Source: Marinobacter sp. F3R11 (GTDB lineage: Bacteria; Pseudomonadota; Gammaproteobacteria; Pseudomonadales; Oleiphilaceae). From it: a stretch of DNA of 64,000 nucleotides. The translations under genes were made by a program, and so were the position numbers. The stretch covers positions 62,001 through 126,000 of the forward strand of contig NZ_QOCH01000013.1 of assembly GCF_003318275.1 (NCBI RefSeq), written 5' to 3'. Of this stretch, positions 36,933-45,601 are shown in pieces. A model generated the notes under the pieces. It ran no database searches. It was given only the letters and a program-made list of their open reading frames with translations, and had not been told where the DNA came from. How positions within the stretch are numbered: the first letter of the stretch is position 1; each line of letters begins with the position of its first letter.

Positions 36933-38180
36933 TCACAGGTTCTTCTTGGTACCGCAGGCCTCTTCAAGCAGTTTCACGATATCCGCTTCAGTAACGTCTC
37001 TCGGGTTAGACTCGATGCAAACGTCCGTCAGAGCTTCAACCGCAATCGCACTAAAGTCGTCACGGCGAATACTGGTCCCCGCAAGATCTTCCGGTAACCC
37101 TATATCAGAGAGCAGTTGTCTGACCGCGTCGATTGACGCCATACACTGCTCCCGCTCTGTCATTCCGGCATGGCTAACTCCCAGCATATGAGCGATAGCT
37201 GCATATTCTCTCTGGCAAACCAGTGCATTAAATTTCATTACGTAAGGAAGAAGAATTCCGTTGGCGATGCCATGGGCCAGATTGAACCGGGGGCCAATCT
37301 GATGGGATATGGCATGCACCAGGCCGAGCCCGGAATTGCTGAACGCAAGCCCGGCCTTATATGATGCGGTGGACATGGTAAGCCGCGCAGCCCTGTCTCC
37401 CCCGTTACCCACCACAACAGGCAGTGCCTCAGCAATGCTCTGTATTGCACATATAGCCAACGCCTTTGCGAGCGGATGGGAGTTTCGCGCTGCGTAGGCT
37501 TCAATGGCATGGGTGAGCGCATCAATACCGGTTGCCGCCGTCACCCTTGGAGGCAAATTGAGCATAAGGCCCGGGTCGACGATCGCCAGGTCTGGCATAA
37601 GATCGCCATTCTTGATGACGAACTTGTGCCGCCGGCCGGCCCGCATGATCACGCTGATATCTGTAACCTCTGATCCAGTACCAGCCGTTGTCGGCACAGC
37701 ACCCAACCCGACGCTCCGACGACCACTGAACCCGGGCTCTGCCAGTTGATGCAGGCTGCACTCGCTGCTTCCTGTCAAGGCAATAGCCTTGGCCGCATCC
37801 AGTGCGGACCCACCACCAAAACCGAGTATGAAATCCGCCTTGTTGCGAGTCAGCAGTTCAGTCGCAGAAGCGACAACCGTTTCATCCGGTTCCTGAGTAA
37901 TAGCGGGATAAATTGTGAACTCAATGCCTGCACGTTCGAGGCTACGCTCCATGCTTTTCATCAGGCCTTTGTCATGTACCACGCGGTCTGCGACAACCAG
38001 CACATGAGTTACATCCAGCTTGCCGAGCATCTCACCTATTCTGAGAATTGCTCCCTCACCCATCAACGTCTGGCGCGGTGCATTAAAATTGAACAGACCA
38101 TGGGGCGTCAGCTCATCTACCGTGCGGGTGACAATGTCTTCTATCAACGCATTGTCCAATGGCTGCTCTAAAGAATGCAT
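36933..38180 (-). CDS. eutG: Iron-type alcohol dehydrogenase EutG
   Basis: 415 aa member of the iron-containing alcohol dehydrogenases that turns acetaldehyde into ethanol and recycles NAD inside the compartment. GFGGGSALDAAKAIAL, PTTAGTGSEVTDIS, DALTHAIEAY with metal histidines and HAISHQIG are typical. Residues 13-24 (IEDIVTRTVDEL) repeat the helix pattern seen at the ends of EutC and EutE, so it probably carries the same cargo tag. One base separates it from eutJ. Confidence 0.93.
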   Translation of the reverse strand: MHSLEQPLDNALIEDIVTRTVDELTPHGLFNFNAPRQTLMGEGAILRIGEMLGKLDVTHVLVVADRVVHDKGLMKSMERSLERAGIEFTIYPAITQEPDETVVASATELLTRNKADFILGFGGGSALDAAKAIALTGSSECSLHQLAEPGFSGRRSVGLGAVPTTAGTGSEVTDISVIMRAGRRHKFVIKNGDLMPDLAIVDPGLMLNLPPRVTAATGIDALTHAIEAYAARNSHPLAKALAICAIQSIAEALPVVVGNGGDRAARLTMSTASYKAGLAFSNSGLGLVHAISHQIGPRFNLAHGIANGILLPYVMKFNALVCQREYAAIAHMLGVSHAGMTEREQCMASIDAVRQLLSDIGLPEDLAGTSIRRDDFSAIAVEALTDVCIESNPRDVTEADIVKLLEEACGTKKNL

Positions 38181-38181
38181 A

Positions 38182-39027
38182 TCATCCAGCCCTCACTTCT
38201 CTTGCCTGGAGTACATCCGAATAGCTGGCGATCGCCAGTGGCGTCAGATAAAGCGGGTGCGAGGGAAGCACAACCTCAACATCCGGAAACTCCGCGGCAA
38301 ATACCTCAAGAAAGCCTGGCAGCGCACAAGAGCCTCCGGTCAGGTAGATGGCTGGCACTTTCATACCGGCAATATGGCCATGAACAATATCTGCCATTTT
38401 CGCAATTACCGGTGTCGCCAGCTTGCACAGGGCAAGATCCTTACCGCTGCGCTTCATCTCTTCGGCTTCTTCATAGGGAATACCGAAGTGGCCAGCCAGA
38501 GCCAGCGTAATATGACGGCCACCGGTAGCATCATCCCTGGAACACACAACCTGGCCATGTTCGATAATTGCGGTTCCCGTAGTTCCACCACCAATATCGA
38601 CCACCGCCGCATGATCAAGCTGCAACAGCCTGGCTACACTGCTGGGCTCATCAATAACACCAGCAACTTCAAGGCCGGCGGCCTCAATAACATTGGTTGA
38701 AATACGTGAGTCGGTACCTGGAGGAAAAGACGTGCTGACATGTTCAATCTCAATACCCAGCTTGGCGCTCGCACGCCGTACCTGTTCCCGGACAATCTGG
38801 CTGGCGCCAAAGAAATCGACAACCACACCATCCCGGACAACATTGGCCCAATCCATATAACCGGCTAAAGGGTTACCGTCGGCATCCAGCACAATTGTCT
38901 GAATATCAGCTGTGCCCAGATCGACACCTACCCTGAACTCCCCCTCAAACGGGCTGGAGGTGTCATCGTTGATCAGGCCGGCAGTTTTCTTCAGCAACCG
39001 GTTAACCTCGGCCATTGTCCTGCTCAT
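38182..39027 (-). CDS. eutJ: Ethanolamine utilisation chaperone-like protein EutJ
   Basis: 281 aa Hsp70/actin-fold protein of unclear role in the compartment. GVDLGTADIQTIVLDADG and VVDIGGGTTGTAI are the nucleotide motifs, and YLTGGSCALPG is a third family block. The ATG at 39027 has AAGGAG six bases upstream. It lies 13 bases after eutE, as in Salmonella. Confidence 0.93.
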   Translation of the reverse strand: MSRTMAEVNRLLKKTAGLINDDTSSPFEGEFRVGVDLGTADIQTIVLDADGNPLAGYMDWANVVRDGVVVDFFGASQIVREQVRRASAKLGIEIEHVSTSFPPGTDSRISTNVIEAAGLEVAGVIDEPSSVARLLQLDHAAVVDIGGGTTGTAIIEHGQVVCSRDDATGGRHITLALAGHFGIPYEEAEEMKRSGKDLALCKLATPVIAKMADIVHGHIAGMKVPAIYLTGGSCALPGFLEVFAAEFPDVEVVLPSHPLYLTPLAIASYSDVLQAREVRAG

Positions 39028-39040
39028 TACTATCTCCTTG

Positions 39041-40438
39041 TCAGACGATCCGGAACGAATCCACCATGGTGCAACGCCGCTTGCGCACAAAAGTGCTGGC
39101 ATTGGTAACGCCTTCACCGGTGGGAGTTGATATCGTCATGGATGTCCACCCTTCGCCGCCCGCACCCAGACCGGCAATGCAGGGCCCATTTTTCACAAAC
39201 AGGCTGCAGTTGATTTCCAGGGCCATACGGGAAAGGTTGTCGATATTCCGGGAATGCATTGCAGCGGTATGAAGGTTTCCGGCTTCCAGTTCCACTGCCC
39301 AGTCAATAGCCTCATCGGCATTCCTGGCGCGTATCAGCGCAATAACCGGGAGCATCATTTCAGTTGTGGCAAAAGCATGATCCCGCTCGGTTTCCGTAAC
39401 GAGCAAACGGGTACCTGCCGGGACACTGAAGCCAGCTGCTGCCGCAATTTTTTCTGCATCCCGCCCTATCCATTCCGGTTTCGGGCGAGGATTGGGACCC
39501 GGATAACCTGCCAGGACGAGCCTTGCAACAGCGTCAGCCTGATCCGCATTGATCTCTGCTGCACCGTGCCTGCACATGGCCTCTTTCAACTCAGTCGCAA
39601 TCGACTCTACGGCAACGATTTCTTTTTCATCAACGCAGATAATGTTGTTATCAAACGATGCGCCCTGCACGATGCTGATCGCCGCCCGCTCTATATCAGC
39701 CGTTTCATCTACTACAACCGGGGGGTTGCCTGGCCCAGCGGCAATCAGGCGTTTATCAGTAACTTTGCGCGCAGCGTTCACCACCGCATCACCACCCGTA
39801 ATGGTAAGCAGACGAATACCAGGGAAACTGAATAACCGGGTGGCCACCTCAATCGTGGGCTCTTCCACACAGGTAACCAGATTCGCCGGCCCTCCTGCAC
39901 TTACTGAAGCCTGGTTGACCAACTGAATAGCACGCTGGGAGACCGCCTTCGCCGCGGGATGTGGGGAAAATACAACTGAGTTCCCGGCTGCAATCATGCT
40001 GATCGCATTGTTAAAAACGGTTACAGATGGGTTGGTTGAGGGAGTAACCGATGCTATTACACCCCAGGGCGCATTCTCCACAAGGGACAAGCCATGATCA
40101 CCGGTAAGGGCAACCGGCATAATGGCCTCCACCCCCGGTGTTTTATCCAGTACGAGATTGTGTTTGCGTATTTTATCCTCTACCCGGCCGTAACCTGTTT
40201 CCTGAACAGCCAGCTGAGACAACTCCTGTACATGCTCATGCCCCAAACGTCGGATAGCAGCAATAATTGCTTCTCTCTGCGCCACCGACTTCAGCTGTTT
40301 ATGAGCACTCTGAGCGGCTGACACCGCATCATCAAGTGTCTTGAATACCCCGTAACTTTCACCATCGCACTGCGGCGAGTGTAACTGCTCGATAACGCGG
40401 CGGACGATGGATTCTATCTGCTGTGCATCCATCTGCAT
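39041..40438 (-). CDS. eutE: CoA-acylating acetaldehyde dehydrogenase EutE
   Basis: 465 aa enzyme turning acetaldehyde, NAD and CoA into acetyl-CoA. Residues 8-19 (IESIVRRVIEQL) form the amphipathic cargo helix. Active-site blocks APWGVIASVTPSTNPS, the catalytic cysteine in ASFDNNIICVDEKE, and SLFVKNGPCIAGLGAGGEG near the carboxyl end are as in enterobacterial EutE. A GGGGAG precedes the ATG at the right distance. Confidence 0.96.
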   Translation of the reverse strand: MQMDAQQIESIVRRVIEQLHSPQCDGESYGVFKTLDDAVSAAQSAHKQLKSVAQREAIIAAIRRLGHEHVQELSQLAVQETGYGRVEDKIRKHNLVLDKTPGVEAIMPVALTGDHGLSLVENAPWGVIASVTPSTNPSVTVFNNAISMIAAGNSVVFSPHPAAKAVSQRAIQLVNQASVSAGGPANLVTCVEEPTIEVATRLFSFPGIRLLTITGGDAVVNAARKVTDKRLIAAGPGNPPVVVDETADIERAAISIVQGASFDNNIICVDEKEIVAVESIATELKEAMCRHGAAEINADQADAVARLVLAGYPGPNPRPKPEWIGRDAEKIAAAAGFSVPAGTRLLVTETERDHAFATTEMMLPVIALIRARNADEAIDWAVELEAGNLHTAAMHSRNIDNLSRMALEINCSLFVKNGPCIAGLGAGGEGWTSMTISTPTGEGVTNASTFVRKRRCTMVDSFRIV

Positions 40439-40489
40439 GCTTCCTCTCCCCGAGGCTGCCTCACACTATGGCAGCCATGTAAAAGTGGC

Positions 40490-40795
40490 CTAATAACGTC
40501 GCTGGGATTTCTGGAACCAGGTTTTCGAGCCACCGGTAACTTCATCGATAATGCCCACGATACTGAGGTCGACAGGCGCGTGGCCCACGCTGTCTATAGA
40601 CATGCGAGCAGAGCTGCCACCAACCACCAGTACCCATTCACCTTCCCCAGCGCCCAGCCGGTCAGCTGCAACCATGACCGGGCTTTCCTCTTTACCGTCC
40701 TGATCGATAAACTTGATCAACGCCAGCTTATCCATCCCCAACCGCTCGCTGCGGACAGTAGCAACGACTTGACCAATTACCTTTGCAAGTCTCAT
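40490..40795 (-). CDS. eutN: Microcompartment vertex protein EutN
   Basis: 101 aa pentamer-forming EutN/CcmL protein that caps the icosahedral vertices. MRLAKVIGQVVATVRSE at the amino end and GAGEGEWVLVVGGSSAR with VDLSIVGIIDEV are family features. It lies 31 bases after the second eutM copy and before eutE. Confidence 0.95.
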   Translation of the reverse strand: MRLAKVIGQVVATVRSERLGMDKLALIKFIDQDGKEESPVMVAADRLGAGEGEWVLVVGGSSARMSIDSVGHAPVDLSIVGIIDEVTGGSKTWFQKSQRRY

Positions 40796-40826
40796 GGGAT
40801 ATCTTCCAGATCAGTTGGCTTTGGCC

Positions 40827-41147
40827 CTATGCCTTCTTGGCCGGGGCTGCCTTCCCCTGAGCTGCCGCCTTTCTCGGCACAATCGGGAATATGGCTTCCA
40901 GGTCCGCGTGTGGCCGTGGAATTACATGGACGGCGATCAGTTCACCAAGCCGCTGAGCTGCCGCGGCTCCTGCGTCTGTCGCAGCTTTACAGGCAGCAAC
41001 ATCACCTCTCACCAGAGCAGTGACGTAGCCATGGCCTATTTGCTCATAGCCCACCAGTTCAACCCTGGCCGCTTTAACCATGGCGTCAGAGGCTTCTATC
41101 AAAGCCGTCAGACCTTTCGTTTCAATAATGCCTAATGCTTCCATCAT
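40827..41147 (-). CDS. Second EutM-like hexameric shell protein with altered pore and basic tail
   Basis: 106 aa BMC-domain protein, a near copy of the upstream eutM (about ten differences in roughly 88 aligned residues). The pore loop reads IGHGY instead of IGSGL, so position 39, which corresponds to pore serine 40 of PduA, is histidine, and residues 30 and 35 are Glu. A 15-residue Ala/Lys tail ([15 protein letters not shown]) follows the domain. The ATG at 41147 has GAGG upstream. It probably forms a distinct or mixed hexamer with different permeability. Confidence 0.92.
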   Translation of the reverse strand: MMEALGIIETKGLTALIEASDAMVKAARVELVGYEQIGHGYVTALVRGDVAACKAATDAGAAAAQRLGELIAVHVIPRPHADLEAIFPIVPRKAAAQGKAAPAKKA

Positions 41148-41238
41148 GCTGGTACCCTCTTGCCTTTCGGCTTGTTCTGAAGCCTGCTTCCAGACTGCGT
41201 TCATCTGAATAAACCTTTTTCACTGTTGCCTGATTGCC

Positions 41239-41538
41239 TCAGGCGTCGGATGAAGGCTGCCCGGTAGGAGTAATAGGGAATATGGATTCCAGATCTCCGT
41301 GCGGACGCGGAATCACGTGTACAGCCACCAGTTCACCCAGCCTCTGCGCTGCGGCTGCACCGGCATCCGTGGCTGCCTTACAGGCGGCTACATCACCCCG
41401 AACCATCGCAGTTACAAGGCCGCTACCAATCTGTTTGTAGCCAACAAGCTGAACTCTGGCTGCCTTGACCATCGCATCAGAGGCCTCAATCAGGGCGGTC
41501 AGGCCCTTTGTTTCAATAATTCCAAGTGCTTCGTTCAT
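41239..41538 (-). CDS. eutM: Major hexameric shell protein EutM
   Basis: 99 aa single-domain BMC protein that tiles the facets. [32 protein letters not shown] and [13 protein letters not shown] are the conserved blocks; the pore loop is IGSGL with Ser39. CTGAGGAGAAC gives a strong ribosome site. It sits between eutD and the second copy, as eutM does in enterobacteria. Confidence 0.96.
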   Translation of the reverse strand: MNEALGIIETKGLTALIEASDAMVKAARVQLVGYKQIGSGLVTAMVRGDVAACKAATDAGAAAAQRLGELVAVHVIPRPHGDLESIFPITPTGQPSSDA

Positions 41539-41561
41539 GGTTTGTTCTCCTCAGGGTGTCA

Positions 41562-42545
41562 CTACTCATTGTTAACCAGGCACGACGCCACAATAGCGAC
41601 GTCGACGATATCGTCGGCCGTGCAGCCTCGTGACAAGTCATGCATAGGTTTCGCTAATCCTTCCAGCATCGGACCCAGCGCCATGTAATGCCCCATGCGC
41701 TGGGCGACCTTATAAGCGATATTTCCAGCTTCAAGTGATGGAAATATCAGAACATTCGCATTGCCTTTCAAGGGGCTGTCTGGCGCCTTTTTCATGGCAA
41801 CAGAAGGCACCACAGCGGCATCAAACTGCAGCTCACCATCAATAATCAGCGACGGCGCACGGGAGCGCGTCAGCTCAAATGCTTCCACGACCCGCTTTGC
41901 CGCAGGATGCTGTGAACTGCCTTTGGTAGAAAATGACAACAAGGCGACCCGCGCCTGCTCTCCTGTAAGCCTCTCAAAACTGCGAGCTGAGTCGATGGCT
42001 ATGTCAGAAAGCTGTTCCACAGTAGGCTCCGGAATAACTCCCGCATCAGCAAACAATCTTATGTCGCTGCCATCGGGAGAGGACATGAGGAAAAATGAGG
42101 ATACGGTTTTCTGCCCCCCAGCCGGGCCGATAACCCTTATGGCAGCCCGTATGACGTTGCCACTGGTCGAAATATTTCCGGCAATACAGATATCAGCCTG
42201 TTCGCGCTTTACCATCATGGCCCCGAAAAACAAGGGGTCGCTCATGAGCTCGCGGGCTTCTTTATCGTCTGTGCCCTCATTTTCTTCCTGATAAGTACTG
42301 ATAAACGAATCCAGCCATGGGGAATGCAAAGGGTCAACAATTGCGAAACACTGCACAGCTATCCCCATCTGGTGAGCGTAATCCCGAAGCTCAAACGGGT
42401 TACCCAGCAAAATGGGTTGTGCCAGGCCTCGCTGCTGCAGCTCGTTTGCCGCATGCAAAACCCTCTCATCAAGAGCATCAGGAAAAACAATACGCCTGGG
42501 CGCTTTCCGGCATGCGTTCCGGCACTGCTCCATCACCCTGATCAT
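41562..42545 (-). CDS. eutD: Phosphate acetyltransferase EutD
   Basis: 327 aa Pta-domain enzyme converting acetyl-CoA to acetyl phosphate and freeing CoA inside the compartment. Opening [17 protein letters not shown], middle [20 protein letters not shown], and carboxyl-end [20 protein letters not shown] are PTA hallmarks. Its ATG overlaps the eutT stop, and the gene order T-D-M matches Salmonella. Confidence 0.94.
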   Translation of the reverse strand: MIRVMEQCRNACRKAPRRIVFPDALDERVLHAANELQQRGLAQPILLGNPFELRDYAHQMGIAVQCFAIVDPLHSPWLDSFISTYQEENEGTDDKEARELMSDPLFFGAMMVKREQADICIAGNISTSGNVIRAAIRVIGPAGGQKTVSSFFLMSSPDGSDIRLFADAGVIPEPTVEQLSDIAIDSARSFERLTGEQARVALLSFSTKGSSQHPAAKRVVEAFELTRSRAPSLIIDGELQFDAAVVPSVAMKKAPDSPLKGNANVLIFPSLEAGNIAYKVAQRMGHYMALGPMLEGLAKPMHDLSRGCTADDIVDVAIVASCLVNNE

Positions 42546-43366
42546 GAAATCACTCCAATCTCGGGGAGTGATCCGGTTGTTTCAACCACAAGAACCATGA
42601 GCATCAACACATAAAGAGCACTACTCAGGCGATTAAGCCCCTGCACGATATCAGGTCGCGTGAGACTGAAACTGTCCGTCTGAAAGGCTTTGCAGGCCTC
42701 AACTTCTGCTTCCCGCGCCATGGCTCTGAGGACGTTCAGCAAGGACACATTCGGGCCATGAGACAATTCCGGAACTATGTGGTCGTGGCCAAGGTATTTC
42801 AAAGGGTGATGAGAGATCTCGTGGATGGTCTTATCGTCAAGATCACCCATACTGATCTCCGCCTGAGCCTCTCCTGTGACTTCGCTACGCAGAAGGTTGC
42901 CCATAAATGAACGCAGGTCTGCCAGCGAATGACACAGCGCCGGGTATTTTTCAAAACTGACGGCAAACTGGGTCTGTACCCAGACGGTCTGGGAAATCAG
43001 GGTATCAAGCTTGCCACGCAGCGCGATTCTTGGGTGCGTCTTGGGAACCAGCTGCTCACTGTCCAGCAACGTGAGCAACTCGGTTTTCTTTTCAACGTGG
43101 CTGTTGCACACAGCGCAACGGTTGCCAGGCCGCACATTCGCACTGGTGAGTGGGTGTACCGGAGTTTTCTCGCTAGCACCTGCATCCGCATCATCGGGAA
43201 GAAATACCCGGCCGTCATCGGCGATATACTTTATGCGGATCTTGCGCTCGGCCAGAAGCTGACTCGCAGAAGGGGTCAGCCTGGATCCCTCAGGCAGGTG
43301 CACCTCACTGCCATGGGCCAGGCCATGCTCGGCTCGCAAACTGGCTTCTGTTATCCAGGATGGCAT
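42542..43366 (-). CDS. eutT: Corrinoid adenosyltransferase EutT
   Basis: 274 aa enzyme making adenosylcobalamin for EutBC from ATP and cob(I)alamin. The metal motif of Salmonella EutT is His-x11-Cys-Cys-x2-Cys; here it is H71 then R83, C84, C87, so the first cysteine of the pair is arginine. Helices with [19 protein letters not shown] and [13 protein letters not shown] are typical. Downstream eutD overlaps its stop. Confidence 0.92.
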   Translation of the reverse strand: MPSWITEASLRAEHGLAHGSEVHLPEGSRLTPSASQLLAERKIRIKYIADDGRVFLPDDADAGASEKTPVHPLTSANVRPGNRCAVCNSHVEKKTELLTLLDSEQLVPKTHPRIALRGKLDTLISQTVWVQTQFAVSFEKYPALCHSLADLRSFMGNLLRSEVTGEAQAEISMGDLDDKTIHEISHHPLKYLGHDHIVPELSHGPNVSLLNVLRAMAREAEVEACKAFQTDSFSLTRPDIVQGLNRLSSALYVLMLMVLVVETTGSLPEIGVIS

Positions 43367-43380
43367 CGATACGGCCCCTT

Positions 43381-44076
43381 TTATTGCGCTGACCAGTCCG
43401 CTGGATAGGTCACATACACAAACCGCACTTTCCCGGGCGATCCAAACTCAATAGATGCCCCCTTGGGTATAAAGAACACATCACCCGGCTTGCCAACGTG
43501 AGTTTTGTTGCCACAGGTAATGTGCAACTCACCGTCCAGCACCACATCAATTTCGTCGTAGTTCAGGGTCCAGGGAAAACTGCAGTTCTCCCATTGCATA
43601 TAGCCAGCAGCAATAGAGCTGTTGTCAGCGGAACCGATTACGTCGGTCAGGCCAATAGGTTTGCCGCCTGCGCCATCAAACTTTCCGGGTTTAACGGAAC
43701 TGCCACGCACAAGAACAACGCCATTGGGTGCTTTCTCGCGTTCACATGAAGGGCCAGCCTCATCCTGATGTTGCAACTCCTTCAGGGCCTTTTCGATCAA
43801 CTGGTCAAGCAGAGCAGAATCCTGATGCCCGGCCGGCAACTTCGCTCTTACCGCTTCTTTGATAGACTGAAGATTATCCGGGCGGCTGCCTGCAAGGGAA
43901 CCGCTGCTTTTTCGAGGTTCGATACCGGCCGCAACATCAATAATTTTAAGGCCGAGCTTTTTGGCAACATCACGCGCTTCCGGCGTAATGATGGTGCTCT
44001 GGGGAGAGATCTCAACGGAGGTTTCCCCGTTCTTGTGAAGCTCCTTTATTTTTTCAGCCGTAAACAAAGATTTCAT
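43381..44076 (-). CDS. eutQ: Acetate kinase-like cupin protein EutQ
   Basis: 231 aa. N-terminal LFTAEKIKELHKNG and an ITPEARDVAKKLGL segment precede a cupin domain with MQWENCSFPWTLNYDEID and GDVFFIPKGASIEFG. EutQ is reported to have acetate kinase activity and to help assembly, so it could close the acetyl phosphate route here, since no separate acetate kinase is in the operon. Lies 14 bases upstream of eutT. Confidence 0.92.
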   Translation of the reverse strand: MKSLFTAEKIKELHKNGETSVEISPQSTIITPEARDVAKKLGLKIIDVAAGIEPRKSSGSLAGSRPDNLQSIKEAVRAKLPAGHQDSALLDQLIEKALKELQHQDEAGPSCEREKAPNGVVLVRGSSVKPGKFDGAGGKPIGLTDVIGSADNSSIAAGYMQWENCSFPWTLNYDEIDVVLDGELHITCGNKTHVGKPGDVFFIPKGASIEFGSPGKVRFVYVTYPADWSAQ

Positions 44077-44100
44077 AATCCGGCCCCTGTCAGGTTTATT

Positions 44101-44655
44101 TCAATATTCGCTTTCGCTGGCAACAGCCCGCTCTGCATGAGCTTCGCGGGCACCCGTACCGGCTTTCGATGTTTGTAAACTGATGAGAAAAGACCTCAGA
44201 TCGGCAACACCCTCGCCGGTTGCTGTAGATGTCAAAAAATATGGAGGAGAAATATTATGATCTGCCAGTACCCGACAGGCAGATTCAGTATCAGCGTCCG
44301 GCAGATCCGTTTTGCTGACGACTCCGATAACCCGCTTGTCGGGATAGACCTGTAAAAGGCCAGGAGGCAAAGAAAAAGCTCTACTGTTGGCAGGCTGCAG
44401 GTACACAACCGTATCGATTTCCGCGATGGTGGATAACAAAGCACCATAGTATGCGGGGCGGCTGATGAACTCCCCTGGCGTGTCCACTATGTGACTGGGA
44501 TGAAACACAACAGCCTGGGTTTTCAGCAGCTCGTCAGTGGATTCAAGCAGTGCGAGAGTGAGCGCTGTTTTTCCACTCCCGACATCACCCACCAGCACAA
44601 AATCTGCCAGATCAGGATGTACTAGATGCTCATTCACGTCCGGGTTGCCTGACAT
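44101..44655 (-). CDS. eutP: Small GTPase-like protein EutP
   Basis: 184 aa P-loop NTPase: G1 motif GDVGSGKT, G3 DTPGEF, G4 SKTDLPDAD. EutP has been linked to acetate kinase activity and compartment function. I chose the ATG at 44655, giving a short amino end before the P-loop as in relatives; this overlaps the 3' end of eutS by 22 bases. A longer in-frame reading runs inside eutS and looks like shadow sequence. The carboxyl tail ([16 protein letters not shown]) is variable. Confidence 0.85.
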   Translation of the reverse strand: MSGNPDVNEHLVHPDLADFVLVGDVGSGKTALTLALLESTDELLKTQAVVFHPSHIVDTPGEFISRPAYYGALLSTIAEIDTVVYLQPANSRAFSLPPGLLQVYPDKRVIGVVSKTDLPDADTESACRVLADHNISPPYFLTSTATGEGVADLRSFLISLQTSKAGTGAREAHAERAVASESEY

Positions 44656-44996
44656 ACGCTGTATCCCAGTGACGATTCCAATGTAGACAGAATCGCGTTT
44701 AATGCTTCTTCTACCGACCCAATACTTCCGGTAAGGACAAGTGCCCCCGAAAAACGATCCAGAAATCCAATTTTTACTGATGCGAACTTGGTTGCTACGT
44801 CTCCGGCGATGATGGCAGTTTCGCCTGGCGTCAGGGTAAGAATGCCAACGGCCTCTGCGTGCTCTACCCCGACCTTGTGACACAAATCTTCAGTAGGGTT
44901 CGCAAGCAAATGCGCCAGCGTTACCTGTTTGCCCGGAACATATTCCTGAATAATGCGTTCGATATCGGCTGATTTGCCAGAATTGCTCAAAGTCAC
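44634..44996 (-). CDS. eutS: Shell protein EutS
   Basis: 120 aa BMC-domain protein of the circularly permuted, bent-hexamer EutS/PduU type. [21 protein letters not shown] and [23 protein letters not shown] are diagnostic. Start codon is GTG with GGAG nine bases upstream. It is the first gene of the operon, so the promoter and operators lie in the next 240 bases upstream. Confidence 0.94.
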   Translation of the reverse strand: MTLSNSGKSADIERIIQEYVPGKQVTLAHLLANPTEDLCHKVGVEHAEAVGILTLTPGETAIIAGDVATKFASVKIGFLDRFSGALVLTGSIGSVEEALNAILSTLESSLGYSVCQATRT

Positions 44997-45018
44997 TATA
45001 AACCGCTCCGCTTTTCAG

Positions 45019-45030
45019 GTGCCTTGGCAC
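45019..45030. promoter_or_regulatory. Palindrome in the eutS leader
   Basis: GTGCCTTGGCAC, a five-base inverted repeat around TT, about 25 bases before the eutS start codon. It could be an operator half-site pair or a short leader hairpin. Confidence 0.3.
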
Positions 45031-45047
45031 TTCGACAATCCAGAGAA

Positions 45048-45089
45048 GTAACCCGAACATACGGTTACATGATGTAACCTGAACATATG
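45048..45089. promoter_or_regulatory. Compound operator upstream of the eut operon
   Basis: Two 16-base direct repeats GTAACCYGAACATAYG (45048-45063 and 45074-45089; 14 of 16 identical, 26 bp apart) flank a perfect palindrome GGTTACATGATGTAACC (45063-45079). The arrangement sits 52-93 bases before eutS, where an activator would bind. The TATGTT near its middle could serve as a weak -10. The regulator is not encoded in this window. Confidence 0.6.
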
Positions 45090-45233
45090 CTTATCCTAGA
45101 CCAGCCCTGTTTAATTACCAGCTTCCATTACGCCAAGATGCGGAAGAATTGATGCCAGTCAAATTACAGCCGTGGATCAGACAGGGGGTTCCCGAGAGGG
45201 AAAAAAGTGAGGAGAGGCAGGAATGAATCAGAC

Positions 45234-45262
45234 AAAAAAAAGGACCGCATCTCTGCGGTCCT
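45234..45262 (-). terminator. Terminator of the tRNA-Lys transcript
   Basis: Nine-base stem AGGACCGCA / TGCGGTCCT, loop of four, followed on the minus strand by seven T. It separates the tRNAs from the eut operon. Confidence 0.85.
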
Positions 45263-45293
45263 ACATAAGCTTCAATGTTCGAGCTTCAAGATA

Positions 45294-45369
45294 TGGTGGG
45301 TCGTGATGGATTCGAACCATCGACCAATTGGTTAAAAGCCAACTGCTCTACCAACTGAGCTAACGACCC
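45294..45369 (-). tRNA. tRNA-Lys (anticodon TTT), second copy
   Basis: 76 nt with encoded CCA. Begins GGGTCGTTAGCTCAGTTGG, anticodon stem-loop TTGG-CTTTTAA-CCAA with TTT, and T-arm GGTTCGAATCC. Sequence identical to the copy at 45441. Confidence 0.97.
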
Positions 45370-45440
45370 AAAACTAATGATCAGTGCCTGGACCCTGACC
45401 GACCCCGAGACAGCTCAGAAAATGCCTCGGGATACGAATA

Positions 45441-45516
45441 TGGTGGGTCGTGATGGATTCGAACCATCGACCAATTGGTTAAAAGCCAACTGCTCTACCA
45501 ACTGAGCTAACGACCC
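45441..45516 (-). tRNA. tRNA-Lys (anticodon TTT), first copy
   Basis: Same 76-nt sequence as the next tRNA, 71 bases upstream of it in the same transcript. Both end in CCA. The pair follows cpoB, as tRNA-Lys does in Pseudomonas relatives. Confidence 0.97.
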
Positions 45517-45529
45517 AAGCGAGGCGCAT

Positions 45530-45557
45530 ATAGTAATGATTTTTCCCCGACGATCAA
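45530..45557 (-). promoter_or_regulatory. Promoter of the tRNA-Lys pair
   Basis: TTGATC (-35, 45552-45557), 16-base spacer, TACTAT (-10, 45530-45535), then a GC-rich discriminator GCGCCTCGC as in growth-controlled stable-RNA promoters. Confidence 0.6.
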
Positions 45558-45601
45558 CCCTTTCAGGCCATGTTCTTCATTTTTTTTTGAATCTATCCGC
45601 C

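Noticed and set aside
44656..44883. Amino-terminal extension of EutP
   Set aside because: This stretch is inside eutS in another frame and is Arg-rich; the P-loop position in relatives supports the ATG at 44655.
44997..45233. B12 riboswitch or sigma-54 promoter before eutS
   Set aside because: No B12-box-like conserved core and no TGGCAC-N5-TTGC pattern on the coding strand; the TGGCAC seen is on the opposite strand and without the -12 element.
45223..45309. Short plus-strand ORF starting after AGGAG and running through the terminator into the tRNA antisense
   Set aside because: It crosses a terminator and a tRNA on the other strand, so translation is improbable.
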